Assembly (NCBI GenBank): GCA_905372305.1
Contig: CAJPOP010000002.1
Span: forward strand, 1 to 64,000
Reading direction: 5' to 3'
Source: Candidatus Saccharimonadota bacterium
GTDB taxonomy: Bacteria > Patescibacteriota > Saccharimonadia > Saccharimonadales > Saccharimonadaceae
DNA length: 64,000 nucleotides
Shown in pieces: positions 37,902-46,833 of this stretch. The translations under genes and the position numbers were made by a program. How positions within the stretch are numbered: the first letter of the stretch is position 1; each line of letters opens with the position of its first letter. The notes under the pieces are model-generated. The model was not told where the DNA came from. It saw only the letters and a program-made list of their open reading frames with translations, and ran no database searches.

Positions 37902-38540
37902 CTATGTTTTCGATATTTGAACAACAGTTAAGCTATCAGGCAAATCAGCAGGCTTCTTTAATCTCCATTTTACCCCAGCTTCCACAACATTTGCATTTAA
38001 TTCTTTCATAAAATCTTCTACACCAGCCTGAGGAACTTCATAATTTATAGATGAATCTGCATAATGAACTGGAATAACCACCTTTGGGTCTAGTTGCCGA
38101 ACCATAGAAGAAGCACTCACGGCATCTAATGTATAGCCGCTACCTCCTACCGGTATAATTGCAAAATCAACCACACCAATATCTTCAAGCTGATCATCGC
38201 TAAGTTTTGGCTGAATATTGCCAATCACCACCCCTCTTACGTCGCCGACAGATATCTTATATATCGTAGATTTTTTACCATCAGCATCAGTATCAATATG
38301 ACGCCGAGCAGGAATACCAGAAATTGCTACATCGCCAACTTCATACTCGCCAGGACCATTGAGTAATAGTCTTGGTGCAGGGTCGGTAACTGCAAATCTA
38401 TCTTCCGTAGCTACTTCAACACTATCTTTAACCGAAACATTCTTAGCGCCGACAACTGCTAGATTTGGATCAAAAACTACCCGCACCTTCTTTGTAGCAA
38501 ATACTATAGCATTTGCGCCCTTATATTCTATATCAAACAT
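37902..38540 (-). CDS. Metallo-beta-lactamase-fold protein without the usual metal motif
   Basis: The 212-residue protein resembles UlaG-like MBL-fold hydrolases (COG2220 type) in its beta-strand pattern (DIEYKGANAIVFATKKVRVVFDPN; VVDFAIIPVGGSGYTLDA; VVIPVHYAD). The HxHxDH zinc motif is absent and only the late His (HYAD) is kept, so it may be non-catalytic. AAGGAG precedes its ATG. It sits 2 bases after the winged-helix gene and is probably co-transcribed. Confidence 0.7.
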   Translation of the reverse strand: MFDIEYKGANAIVFATKKVRVVFDPNLAVVGAKNVSVKDSVEVATEDRFAVTDPAPRLLLNGPGEYEVGDVAISGIPARRHIDTDADGKKSTIYKISVGDVRGVVIGNIQPKLSDDQLEDIGVVDFAIIPVGGSGYTLDAVSASSMVRQLDPKVVIPVHYADSSINYEVPQAGVEDFMKELNANVVEAGVKWRLKKPADLPDSLTVVQISKT

Positions 38541-38542
38541 CC

Positions 38543-39127
38543 CTACTCCTTTCTCAATATATTTTCCGTATCAATCAATACCGAATGTTTGCCTTCAATG
38601 ATATCCATTATAAACCGATCTCTAACGCTTAATCGATAGTAAAAATCCTCATACGACATTACTGAATAATTTAATTCATTATTCTCTACCTTCTCTATTT
38701 TCTTAACTAGGCTACCAGCGTCTGCTGCTGATATATCGCCCACTAACAGCAAATCTATTTTACCGTCAGCGTCGCCGACCAATTTCCCAGCAGATATTAT
38801 AACTTTAATGTTAGACATCCTAGATAAGGTCTTCGCCCAAACCTTGCTAGAATCATTACCCTGCAGATTCCTTTTATCGGAAAAAATGACGCTTAGAGGC
38901 TCCAAATACCTATAACCTATGTTAGTACTATAGTAAAGTTTATTGTCTATATTATCCGACTGCACGATACCAACAGAAACCATATTAGCCAGCTCCCGGC
39001 GAACGGAATTTATCTGCTCGTCAATAAGCCTGGTAATTTCCCGCACGTAAAACGATTTTTCTGGATTGTTCAGAAATAGGTGTAATAATTTTACTCTCGT
39101 TTTTGAGCCGAATAACGAATCAATCAT
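38543..39127 (-). CDS. Winged-helix protein with nucleotidyltransferase-like domain
   Basis: Residues 1-75 of 194 form a winged helix (RVKLLHLFLNNPEKSFYVREITRL). The C-terminal part resembles a minimal nucleotidyltransferase domain (IDLLLVGDISAADAGSLVKKIEK), without the classical GSxxxGxxxxxSDxD motif. Probably a DNA-binding regulator. TGG-TACAAT ends 9 bases before the ATG, so the leader is at most a few bases. Confidence 0.7.
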   Translation of the reverse strand: MIDSLFGSKTRVKLLHLFLNNPEKSFYVREITRLIDEQINSVRRELANMVSVGIVQSDNIDNKLYYSTNIGYRYLEPLSVIFSDKRNLQGNDSSKVWAKTLSRMSNIKVIISAGKLVGDADGKIDLLLVGDISAADAGSLVKKIEKVENNELNYSVMSYEDFYYRLSVRDRFIMDIIEGKHSVLIDTENILRKE

Positions 39128-39166
39128 CGTTCTATAATTGTACCATAATCTTTACTTGCTCTCCAG

Positions 39167-40036
39167 TTACCTGCCCTCTAAAATTTGCATCAAGTAACGT
39201 TCGCAGCTAGCAAGATCGCCCCAAACAATAAACGGATTTTTTCTGAACCAAGTCATTTGTTTTTTCACCAAGCGCATGTCGCTCTTTATAAATTCTTGCA
39301 ACATTTCTTTTTCATTTAGCACACATTTTTTATGCTTTTTAATTATCGAATAAATATTGCCTGTCATGGCTTCATTGTTCCAGCCAAATTCATCAGCTGC
39401 CATTGTAGTTTCATTCACAACGTTGTTTTTTATCATACATTCAGCTCTTTTGGCAATTCGTTTATGTAGTGTTTTTTTCAACGTTGTTACACCAACCACA
39501 ATAGTATTATTAGGTGGACACTTACTTCTCTCTCCTCTTATACCGCCCCTTTCGATCGTCCGAATTAGATGCCTTTTATTTTGAATATTGTCTGGTAATT
39601 TTATGTTGTTTTTTACACAATAACTTTGTAACGCCAAGATATTCATCTTTTGAAGCGTTGTTCTTTTTTCAACAATTGGCAAATTTCCAAATTCAAAGTT
39701 GAACAATATTGCATCAATGTAAAGGCCAGAGCCGCCAGCCAGAATCGGCAAATGCCCCCTTGACCTGATATCGTCAATCTTTGCGTCAGCGTATCTTTTA
39801 AAGTCTGCTGCCGTATAATACTCTCCCGGATTTACCAAATCTATCCCCCAATGCACGACACTCTGTCTCTCTTCAATAGACGGCTTAGCTGTACCGATAT
39901 CCAGGCCGCGATAAATCGCGCGCGAGTCAGCTGAGATAATTTCACCATTAAACTCTTTTGCGAGCTTAATACTAAGTCCAGTTTTTCCACTTGCTGTCGG
40001 TCCAACAATCACTATCAACGGCAAAGAATCTTTCAT
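39167..40036 (-). CDS. miaA: tRNA dimethylallyltransferase
   Basis: The 289-residue enzyme adds a dimethylallyl group to A37 of tRNAs reading UNN codons. P-loop GPTASGKT (residues 11-18), ISADSRAIYRGLDIGTAKPS and AGGSGLYIDAI are all present. It overlaps the ATL gene by 4 bases, at the end of a thrS-HAD-ATL-miaA operon. Confidence 0.95.
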   Translation of the reverse strand: MKDSLPLIVIVGPTASGKTGLSIKLAKEFNGEIISADSRAIYRGLDIGTAKPSIEERQSVVHWGIDLVNPGEYYTAADFKRYADAKIDDIRSRGHLPILAGGSGLYIDAILFNFEFGNLPIVEKRTTLQKMNILALQSYCVKNNIKLPDNIQNKRHLIRTIERGGIRGERSKCPPNNTIVVGVTTLKKTLHKRIAKRAECMIKNNVVNETTMAADEFGWNNEAMTGNIYSIIKKHKKCVLNEKEMLQEFIKSDMRLVKKQMTWFRKNPFIVWGDLASCERYLMQILEGR

Positions 40037-40356
40037 AGTCTAGGTCTCCATCGCCGCTCATCAAAATCAACCACCCGATACGATTCGTCGCAAATAATAC
40101 CGTCTTGTTTAAGAAGCTGCCGCTGAGATTCCTGTCCATCAGGAAATCCTGTCGCTAAACCGCCCTTTGCGTTTACCAGACGATGCCATGGCAGGCTAAT
40201 TGGCCCGCCATGAGCAATCTGCCCAACTTGCCGCGCCGCATACGGATACCCCGCCATAGCCGCTAAATCACCGTAGGTTGTTACTTTACCCTCAGGCAAC
40301 TGCGCCATTAATTCATAAACTTTATCGCGCAAACTAACTATTGATAACTCGCTCAA
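40033..40356 (-). CDS. Alkyltransferase-like protein (ATL)
   Basis: The 107-residue protein matches the DNA-binding domain of O6-alkylguanine-DNA alkyltransferase. The active-site PCHR is PWHR (SLPWHRLVNAKGGLATGF), so Cys is replaced by Trp. Known ATLs bind alkylated guanine without repairing it and hand it to nucleotide excision repair. It overlaps its upstream gene by 23 bases and miaA by 4. Confidence 0.9.
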   Translation of the reverse strand: MSELSIVSLRDKVYELMAQLPEGKVTTYGDLAAMAGYPYAARQVGQIAHGGPISLPWHRLVNAKGGLATGFPDGQESQRQLLKQDGIICDESYRVVDFDERRWRPRL

Positions 40357-40933
40357 TTCTCTGTTCCACCTCTATCCAATCAGCACAGCGAACAATACCT
40401 TCGCCCGCCTCGCCTATCGTCCTACTCCACGGAAAATCACCAAATAACAACGCGCAGCCTGGGTCTAATATGCCTTCCTCTAGTGCCTTATTCAAATGAT
40501 GCATAGAATCATCAACCAAAACATCGGCTCCTATTTTCCTTAGAGTTTCATGCTTTGAACTGTACCAGCCAACGAATTCAATCGTATCAAATATTCCAGG
40601 CGCATCCCGTTCAATCATCAATTCTGTTATAGGCCTCTCATGTTCTTTTCTAGCGGTTACAACTACCAGCCTGTGTCCTTCTGCACGTAGATTGTTTAGT
40701 GCACGGGCTGCATCATCGTACATTTCTATTCGACGGTACTCTTCGGCGTCTTGCAACATTCCTAATCGCCGCAACAATTCGGCATCACCGACACCCCATC
40801 CATCATAATCAGGTTCGTGCTGATGTTCAAAATCAACACTTGCATTAAACTTCTTATTATAGGAATCTATAAAATATTTTGCCGTTGGAAATAACGTATC
40901 ATCGCAGTCAACAGCAATGGTTAATTTTCTCAT
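40334..40933 (-). CDS. HAD-superfamily 5'-nucleotidase-like phosphatase
   Basis: The start ATG 40933 overlaps the thrS stop (TGATG), giving 199 residues. HAD motif I is DCDDTLFP (nucleophile and acid Asp), motif II is VVVTAR, and the late acidic motif is VLVDDS. The organisation resembles the 5'(3')-deoxyribonucleotidase (NT5C) group, which dephosphorylates nucleoside monophosphates. The exact substrate is unproven. Confidence 0.8.
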   Translation of the reverse strand: MRKLTIAVDCDDTLFPTAKYFIDSYNKKFNASVDFEHQHEPDYDGWGVGDAELLRRLGMLQDAEEYRRIEMYDDAARALNNLRAEGHRLVVVTARKEHERPITELMIERDAPGIFDTIEFVGWYSSKHETLRKIGADVLVDDSMHHLNKALEEGILDPGCALLFGDFPWSRTIGEAGEGIVRCADWIEVEQRIERVINS

Positions 40934-42747
40934 CACTGAACGCCTTTAATATAGTTGGCTAGTTGATCAATTGAAATTTGCTCTTCACCTGCGCGAGTAC
41001 GAATACTGACGACGCGCGCTGCTTTATCTTTTGGACCAACAATAATTTGTGTTGGAATTTTTACAACAGTTGCTTCACGGATTTTCTTACCGATCGATTC
41101 ATTACGGATATCTGTCGTAAATCTTACATCGTTGTATTTTATAGGTTTCATTAACGTTACCCCTGATAGAATTGTTGTTATTTCTGCAACATAATCAAGA
41201 ACCGTGTCGTTAATCGTTAAAATTCGCACTTGCTCCGGAGCCGCCCAGAACGGAAACCAACCACCAGTGTGTTCAATAAAAACACTTAAAAAGCGCTCAA
41301 TTGACCCCAGCAAGGCACAGTGGATCATCACAGGTGTTGTAAATTTACCATCACTTTCTGTATATTCTAAACCAAATCGTTGCGGCTGCACAAAGTCTAG
41401 CTGCACAGTTGCAACTTGGTGTTCACGACCAATCGCATCAGTCGCCATAAAATCGATTTTTGGCCCGTAAAAAGCAGCCTCTCCTTCTTGCTCAAAGTAA
41501 TCCAAATCGACCTTTTCGACTGCCGATTTCAACTGATTTTGCGCAGAATTCCACAATGAGCGTTCACCCAAATATGCATCAGAATTATCACGATAACTCA
41601 GCCGGACTCTTAGCTTCATATCGATTGTACCGTACAGCTCGCGAGCAGCCGACAATAAATTGTTAATCTCATTCTCAATTTGATCCGGACGGCAAAATAC
41701 ATGGCTATCGTCTTGAGTTAGCGAACGCACGCGATTTAAGCCGCCAAGTTCGCCAGTTTTTTCATCGCGATAATCAGTCGTCGTTTCCAAATAGCGCACC
41801 GGCATATCGCGATAGCTCCGCGGCCGCGAGGCAAAAATCTGTGTATGATGCGGGCAATTCATCGGCTTGAGTGCCATTTCATCGCTCGTTTCTTGGCTTT
41901 TAACTAGAAATAGCTCTTCGCCAAACTTTGCCCAATGACCAGAAGTTTCGTATAAGTCTTTCTTAGTGATGTGCGGTGTCCAGACCTTTTCAAAACCGAA
42001 TCTCTGGCGTAATTGATTTGAATACTGTGCCACAATATCACGCAAAATGGTTCCACGAGGTGTAAATAATGGCAAGCCAACACCCACTAACGGTGAGGTT
42101 GTATATAGATCAAGTTCCCTGCCTAGCTTTCGGTGATCACGCTGTTTGGCCAGCTCTAATTTCTCCAAGTATTCATCCAGCTCTTTCTGCGTGGCAAAAG
42201 CTACGCCGTATAATCGTTGCATTTGTTGGCGTTTTTCATCGCCGCGCCAGTATGCCCCAGCCACTCGCATCAGTTTGAAGGCACCAACCTTACCCGTACT
42301 ATCGGCATGTCCGCCGCGGCATAAGTCGGTATAATCACCCTGCGAATAGAGAGACACTGTTTTAAGTTTACTATCTCTATCAGTTACCGATCCTAAATCC
42401 TCGCCAACCAATTCCTTAGCAACGGTCGTACCAGACCGCTTGAGGTCGTTTAGTAATTCAAGTTTAAATACTTGATGATTGCTTTCTGCCCAGGCAATGG
42501 CGTCCTCAATCGGCACGTCGCGGCGTTCAAACGGATAGTTAGCAGCGATAATTTTTTTCATTTCTTTTTCTATCTTTGGAAAATCATCTTCAGAAATTGT
42601 CGCGCCGCCAAGGTCAATATCATAATAAAAGCCATCATCAATAGCTGGACCGACACCAAACTTAGCCTGAGGCCATAAATGTTGAACGGCCTGCGCCATA
42701 ATATGCGCTAAACTATGCCGCATTTCATGTAATTCATCTGTACTCAT
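40933..42747 (-). CDS. thrS: Threonyl-tRNA synthetase lacking the TGS domain
   Basis: The 604-residue class II synthetase begins directly at the editing domain (RHSLAHIMAQAV). Editing-site Cys/His (CRGGHAD) and catalytic motifs (MALKPMNCPHH; RVRSLTQDDSHVFC) follow, then the C-terminal anticodon-binding domain. The ~60-residue N-terminal TGS domain of E. coli ThrS is missing. TGG-TATAAT (42755-42760) ends 7 bases before the ATG, so no upstream coding room exists and a leaderless mRNA is predicted. First gene of its operon. Confidence 0.95.
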   Translation of the reverse strand: MSTDELHEMRHSLAHIMAQAVQHLWPQAKFGVGPAIDDGFYYDIDLGGATISEDDFPKIEKEMKKIIAANYPFERRDVPIEDAIAWAESNHQVFKLELLNDLKRSGTTVAKELVGEDLGSVTDRDSKLKTVSLYSQGDYTDLCRGGHADSTGKVGAFKLMRVAGAYWRGDEKRQQMQRLYGVAFATQKELDEYLEKLELAKQRDHRKLGRELDLYTTSPLVGVGLPLFTPRGTILRDIVAQYSNQLRQRFGFEKVWTPHITKKDLYETSGHWAKFGEELFLVKSQETSDEMALKPMNCPHHTQIFASRPRSYRDMPVRYLETTTDYRDEKTGELGGLNRVRSLTQDDSHVFCRPDQIENEINNLLSAARELYGTIDMKLRVRLSYRDNSDAYLGERSLWNSAQNQLKSAVEKVDLDYFEQEGEAAFYGPKIDFMATDAIGREHQVATVQLDFVQPQRFGLEYTESDGKFTTPVMIHCALLGSIERFLSVFIEHTGGWFPFWAAPEQVRILTINDTVLDYVAEITTILSGVTLMKPIKYNDVRFTTDIRNESIGKKIREATVVKIPTQIIVGPKDKAARVVSIRTRAGEEQISIDQLANYIKGVQ

Positions 42748-42767
42748 ACGTCATATTATACCATGTC

Positions 42768-42796
42768 TTGCAATCAATCTCTTTCTCTGATAGAAT
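42768..42796 (+). promoter_or_regulatory. Promoter of tRNA-Val (GAC)
   Basis: TTGCAA (42768-42773), a 17-base spacer and TAGAAT (42791-42796), about 10 bases before the tRNA. Confidence 0.7.
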
Positions 42797-42805
42797 CAAA
42801 AAAGC

Positions 42806-42882
42806 GGGCGATTAGCTCATTTGGCTAGAGCGCTTCATTGACGTTGAAGAGGTGAGAGGTTCGAATCCTCTATTGCCCACCA
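42806..42882 (+). tRNA. tRNA-Val (anticodon GAC)
   Basis: A 77-base cloverleaf with acceptor GGGCGAT/ATTGCCC, anticodon stem CTTCA/TGAAG and loop TTGACGT, giving anticodon GAC. CCA is encoded. It complements the UAC isoacceptor at 15060. Confidence 0.95.
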
Positions 42883-42905
42883 TTTCAGGTTTTTGTATTT
42901 TATGT

Positions 42906-42934
42906 TTGACTTTTTTGCTTATATATGTTAGCAT
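42906..42934 (+). promoter_or_regulatory. Promoter of the 50-aa gene
   Basis: TTGACT (42906-42911), a 17-base spacer and TAGCAT (42929-42934), then exactly 7 bases to the ATG. This is a leaderless layout. Confidence 0.7.
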
Positions 42935-42941
42935 AGACAAT

Positions 42942-43094
42942 ATGAGTAATCTTTCTTCAGTACAAGCATCCAAGCAGCTTCCGCAGCGGTCGCGAAGCTC
43001 CCTGCTTGATAAGACGGTTTTATATTTCGAATATAACGAGAGAATCGCAAAGGTACGCGCAAGACTGCAGAAAAATTCTCGTTCTAAGAAGTAA
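42942..43094 (+). CDS. Small basic protein, 50 aa
   Basis: MSNLSSVQASKQLPQRSRSS is the start of a 50-residue Lys/Arg/Ser-rich protein with one helix-like segment (TVLYFEYNERIAKVRARLQ). It is supported mainly by the excellent promoter placed 7 bases before its ATG. There is no ribosome site. No family is recognised. Confidence 0.6.
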   Translation: MSNLSSVQASKQLPQRSRSSLLDKTVLYFEYNERIAKVRARLQKNSRSKK

Positions 43095-43113
43095 TTACAA
43101 TACAAAGTTACGC

Positions 43114-44805
43114 TTATCTTTTTCGCCTGCCTTTAAAAATACGAGGCGCCTTCTTTTTATTCTGACGTTTTTGATCGTTCATATCAATCGTAGTCTTCTC
43201 TGTCACATCAAACTTGTCTAAATACTTGCCGAGAATTAAATGCGTATGAGCATTATAGGCCGACATTGAGCTATAGAGAATTGACGTAACGGGCATCAAC
43301 ACCCACTGTAGTAGCATTAATATATTCCGGCGGCGTTTATAGCGCTCTGGACGCGGCGGTAAAAACCTAAAAGAGGTAAATATTGAAACTACAAGACCCA
43401 TCATGGCAATCTGCTGCAAAAAACTAACTGTATCTGGCAATTGATGAGCGACCACACTCCTGGCCGCTTCCCTATTGAGCAGCAACGGCATCCAACCGCC
43501 GAAAGCTACCATAACCGAGACGCTAGCTAAGGTTACATGCCCCTCCAATAACCTAATAAACCGCGTAAAGCTTGGCCAGAATGGCGCGCCGCGATTGCGG
43601 CTAAAAACAATATTACCAACATACGCTACATCAGAAGAACCATATGACCAACGCCGCAGCTGAATAAATTGTGCCTTTAACGTCTTTATATAAGTATTGC
43701 CTAAAACTGCGTCTTGATAAATCGGGACGTACATAGGCAATACTGCGTAATCGCCCTTAAAGTGAAAATAACTGCGCCAGTACTGATGCCCGTCTTCGAC
43801 AATTGTACGCGTACTCCAAAAGTCCATTTCAACCAGCGCATCCATCGGCTGGGCATGAGAAGCAAAATTGCGCAGTGAATACGGCCGCATAGAACTAATA
43901 ATATTCCAGAAAGAGTTACCAGTTGCTAGCACCCGCATCGGCGCTGGCACATCCCAAATATTGTTAGTAAACAAGGATATCGGCTGATAAGACAAGTGCT
44001 TTCGATTTTCATGGACAATGTATTCATAGGTTAAATAATCGAAATAGTATTTATGCGGCTTATTATCGCAATCCATGGTTGTTACTATCACATTAGAAAA
44101 AGCTATCTTCTGCTCTTCCAGATATTTTTTCAGCCATTTTCCTGCGTAAGTTATGTTTCCGCCCTTACCGATAACTTCATTAGGTAAATCTTTAGGGTGC
44201 TTGACGATATGGAAAGAATGAAAATACTTGCCATATTTATCCCGAAGGGTTTTAGCAGTTTCCTCAATACCAGCTCCGCCACGCTCTTCGTAAGCAAAAA
44301 CAATGATTAGGTGTTTTTTATCGTAAGTTGTATCAACAACCGACTTTAAAGCCGGCTCAATAACCTCAATGCTCTCGTTGTACGCAGGCATAATCAAAGC
44401 ATTGTATAAATCTGAAGCTTTTGGGAAAAAGCCATCCTTACTAGTAGACATCAACCGCAAGTTTTCCATGTGCCGCTTATAAAAAATGTTCTTAATTTTA
44501 CGATTAGATTTTTTTAATTTATCATAGGCTGCCTTGGGGTTATCCAAATCCGCCAAGAGCCTGTTCCAGTCCGTATTTGAGGCCTTCTCCATCATACTGC
44601 GTCCGCCAACCACTCGATAGCAAATACCGATAGACCTTACTAAAGTAGATAAGATAATTATCAAAAGGTAAATTGAGGCTAAAAGCGGATTAAAAATCGA
44701 TAAAACTATCAATAGGATAATTGCCCCGTAGCTAAAAAAACCAGGCAATATTTCAAAAAACCGATACTTTTTAGTCCGTTTTCCAAGAGGAATTTCTAAA
44801 TCCAT
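43114..44805 (-). CDS. Membrane glycosyltransferase, GT2 family
   Basis: The 563-residue protein has two N-terminal helices and a cytoplasmic GT-A domain. Motifs are MPAYNES, the metal-binding DCDN (TTMDCDNKPH), VEDGHQYWR (acidic base) and QLRRWSYG (QxxRW). Several C-terminal helices and a basic tail follow. The D, DxD, ED and QxxRW set is typical of processive enzymes such as cellulose or hyaluronan synthases, so it may make a surface polysaccharide; the sugar is unknown. It lies 2 bases after its membrane neighbour. Confidence 0.85.
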   Translation of the reverse strand: MDLEIPLGKRTKKYRFFEILPGFFSYGAIILLIVLSIFNPLLASIYLLIIILSTLVRSIGICYRVVGGRSMMEKASNTDWNRLLADLDNPKAAYDKLKKSNRKIKNIFYKRHMENLRLMSTSKDGFFPKASDLYNALIMPAYNESIEVIEPALKSVVDTTYDKKHLIIVFAYEERGGAGIEETAKTLRDKYGKYFHSFHIVKHPKDLPNEVIGKGGNITYAGKWLKKYLEEQKIAFSNVIVTTMDCDNKPHKYYFDYLTYEYIVHENRKHLSYQPISLFTNNIWDVPAPMRVLATGNSFWNIISSMRPYSLRNFASHAQPMDALVEMDFWSTRTIVEDGHQYWRSYFHFKGDYAVLPMYVPIYQDAVLGNTYIKTLKAQFIQLRRWSYGSSDVAYVGNIVFSRNRGAPFWPSFTRFIRLLEGHVTLASVSVMVAFGGWMPLLLNREAARSVVAHQLPDTVSFLQQIAMMGLVVSIFTSFRFLPPRPERYKRRRNILMLLQWVLMPVTSILYSSMSAYNAHTHLILGKYLDKFDVTEKTTIDMNDQKRQNKKKAPRIFKGRRKR

Positions 44806-44807
44806 CG

Positions 44808-45185
44808 CTACCCCAAAGAAGCAATCTTAATTATCGACCAGGCAAAAATCACCAATATTATCAGCAAACCAAGCGTCAAACATAGTACAAACATCGCTAG
44901 ATCACGCCTCTTAGCAAGTGCAAGCTTCACACCCAGCACTGAATGACCAACAGCCATGACTATCGCTAAAACAGCATAACTAAATAAATCATACCAATAA
45001 CTTCTGTAAAAATTAGCAACACCATACGCCGTGTACCGAGTTATTACTTGAGATTCATTAGGCTTAATTGCTACTACTAGAAAGACAGCAATAACAACAA
45101 TCGCAATCAGATTAACAACAATCAGGCCAGTTAGTCCTCTGTCTGCAGCAATAACTCGTAAAGATTTTTTTACAGTGTCGTTCAT
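44808..45185 (-). CDS. Small membrane protein, three helices
   Basis: The 125-residue protein has three hydrophobic segments (LIVVNLIAIVVIAVFLVVAI; LFSYAVLAIVMAVGHSVLG; AMFVLCLTLGLLIILVIFAWSI, approximate). The gene starts 12 bases after the CCA of tRNA-Thr with no ribosome site. Its mRNA probably arises by tRNA 3' processing. It is in an operon with the GT2 enzyme and may assist it. Confidence 0.75.
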   Translation of the reverse strand: MNDTVKKSLRVIAADRGLTGLIVVNLIAIVVIAVFLVVAIKPNESQVITRYTAYGVANFYRSYWYDLFSYAVLAIVMAVGHSVLGVKLALAKRRDLAMFVLCLTLGLLIILVIFAWSIIKIASLG

Positions 45186-45197
45186 AAATTATAATTA

Positions 45198-45273
45198 TGG
45201 AGCCGCTGACCAGATTTGAACTGGTGACCTACGCTTTACGAAAGCGCCGCTCTACCAACTGAGCTACAGCGGC
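45198..45273 (-). tRNA. tRNA-Thr (anticodon CGU)
   Basis: A 76-base cloverleaf with acceptor GCCGCTG/CAGCGGC, anticodon stem GCGCT/AGCGT and loop TTCGTAA, giving anticodon CGT. CCA is encoded. Promoter on the minus strand: TTGAAA (45310-45315), a 16-base spacer and TATAAT (45288-45293). Confidence 0.95.
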
Positions 45274-45324
45274 ATACTCCTAGGAGGATTATACCAAAAG
45301 GAGGGTTTTTTTCAACCTGAACGG

Positions 45325-46317
45325 CTACTTATCAACAGATATGTAGTATTTTACTTTATTGCTTTTTTTAACACTATCTAGCTGCTTATTAAATACCGTC
45401 AAGGGAACTTTAATGTAAGAATAGTTCGCATTATTGCCATCGACAGCGTTCAAAACGATAAAATAATAACCATCGCCAGATAATGTCTTAACAGGTCCAG
45501 TAATTTTTCCTTTTGGCGATTTGAGGGCAGCCTCGGTTAAACCGCCATCAGAGTTATCCTTAGAGATAGAAAGATCAAATACCGGCTGGACTCTATCGCC
45601 AAACTCATGGGCGATATCTTTTAAATTCTTGCCTGATTTTATTTTTTTCTGGATTTGCATAACTAGGTCTTCAGCTTTTTTATCAATTTTAAACGAAACT
45701 TCTTGCTTGAGAACCGTGTACTCCATGGCAGTTGTTAGCTCGCCCATAGTCCAGTGAAGATTATCCTTGACCACAGACTCATAGGCTGCCTCCGAAAGCT
45801 TACTGACTTCGCGCTGGCGCTGTATTAAGCCCTGAACCTTATCTTTATCAACCGAGATTCCGTTTTCGCGCGCCAGTTTTTTTGCATAAGCAACATCCAA
45901 AGCCTTATCTATGGATTGTTTCTGATAAAATTTAACTTTGTCTTTTTGATCAGACTGGCCTTGATTATTCAAAATAGTTAATGTGCTGCGATGATACAAT
46001 AAATAATCTCTGTATAAAGCATCTTCGCCGTCAATATTTGCCACCGGCAGCGGAAATATCTTAACAAGCCGATACGAAATGTCTCCCGTGTCTTTCCAGA
46101 CATACAACTGCAACCATCCTAAAGTAACAAAAACCGCCAAAACAGCCAAACTGACAAACGATGTAATCCAAATAAGCCGATGTTTCGTGTATTGTATCGG
46201 GTACTTGTGTTTGCGCCCTGCCGCCAGCACTTTCTCGCGATGCTGCGCCACGGTATCATTAGTAATACGCGATGGCAGCTCTTTTTTAGTTTTATTCCGC
46301 TTCAATAACTTCTTCAT
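45325..46317 (-). CDS. Membrane-anchored parvulin-like peptidyl-prolyl isomerase
   Basis: ATG 46317 (MKKLLKRNKTKKELPS) has GAGGGGG just upstream; the longer frame from 46395 is rejected. The 330-residue protein has a basic cytoplasmic tail and one helix (ITSFVSLAVLAVFVTLGWLQLYVW). A SurA/PrsA-like helical chaperone region follows, then a degenerate parvulin domain (SDGGLTEAALKSPKGKITGPV). It likely folds exported proteins outside the membrane. Its start lies inside the PH-domain gene. Confidence 0.82.
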   Translation of the reverse strand: MKKLLKRNKTKKELPSRITNDTVAQHREKVLAAGRKHKYPIQYTKHRLIWITSFVSLAVLAVFVTLGWLQLYVWKDTGDISYRLVKIFPLPVANIDGEDALYRDYLLYHRSTLTILNNQGQSDQKDKVKFYQKQSIDKALDVAYAKKLARENGISVDKDKVQGLIQRQREVSKLSEAAYESVVKDNLHWTMGELTTAMEYTVLKQEVSFKIDKKAEDLVMQIQKKIKSGKNLKDIAHEFGDRVQPVFDLSISKDNSDGGLTEAALKSPKGKITGPVKTLSGDGYYFIVLNAVDGNNANYSYIKVPLTVFNKQLDSVKKSNKVKYYISVDK

Positions 46318-46828
46318 TATCGTCCCCCTCTTTCTTAGCCGACAACTCAACCGCGTCTTGCAGTCTATTATAGATTTCATCTGGATGTTCGACATTTTTT
46401 ATTACTAAATCGCCTACAAACGTCTGAATGACTATTGTACCAAACTTAAAGACCTCGCCGCTAAACCCTGGCACATTATAGCTGATATTTTGTATTTTCG
46501 ATAGGCGTAACTCAATAACGTCCTTGCCGAAAAAACCGTGCTGCGTAATTTGGCGAATCCGCTGATCGGTCACAATATAGTATGTATAAAACCACATTAA
46601 AAAATGGTATAAAAACATGATCAAACCAAACACAAAGCTGCCTACAAACACCCATAATAAATTAAGGTTATCTTGCCAAATAAGAAACGGCAGCGCCCCA
46701 ATTGCCATGGGAACTAAAAGCAGGTAAAACCCCTTTCTCATAGCAATAATATGCCGGCGAAATACAAACAATAGCCGCTCTCCATCTCGCTGGCCATCAA
46801 ACTGCTTTTCAACCGTACCCTCTGTCAT
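46292..46828 (-). CDS. Bacterial PH-domain membrane protein
   Basis: The 178-residue protein has two membrane helices (GFYLLLVPMAIGALPFLIW; LLWVFVGSFVFGLIMFLYHF). A bacterial PH (YdbS/YdbT-like) domain follows (YYIVTDQRIRQITQHGFFGKD). The function is unknown. The ATG lies only 5 bases after the encoded CCA of tRNA-Arg and has no ribosome site, so tRNA 3' processing would create a nearly leaderless mRNA. It overlaps the PPIase gene by 26 bases. Confidence 0.82.
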   Translation of the reverse strand: MTEGTVEKQFDGQRDGERLLFVFRRHIIAMRKGFYLLLVPMAIGALPFLIWQDNLNLLWVFVGSFVFGLIMFLYHFLMWFYTYYIVTDQRIRQITQHGFFGKDVIELRLSKIQNISYNVPGFSGEVFKFGTIVIQTFVGDLVIKNVEHPDEIYNRLQDAVELSAKKEGDDNEEVIEAE

Positions 46829-46833
46829 ATCTA

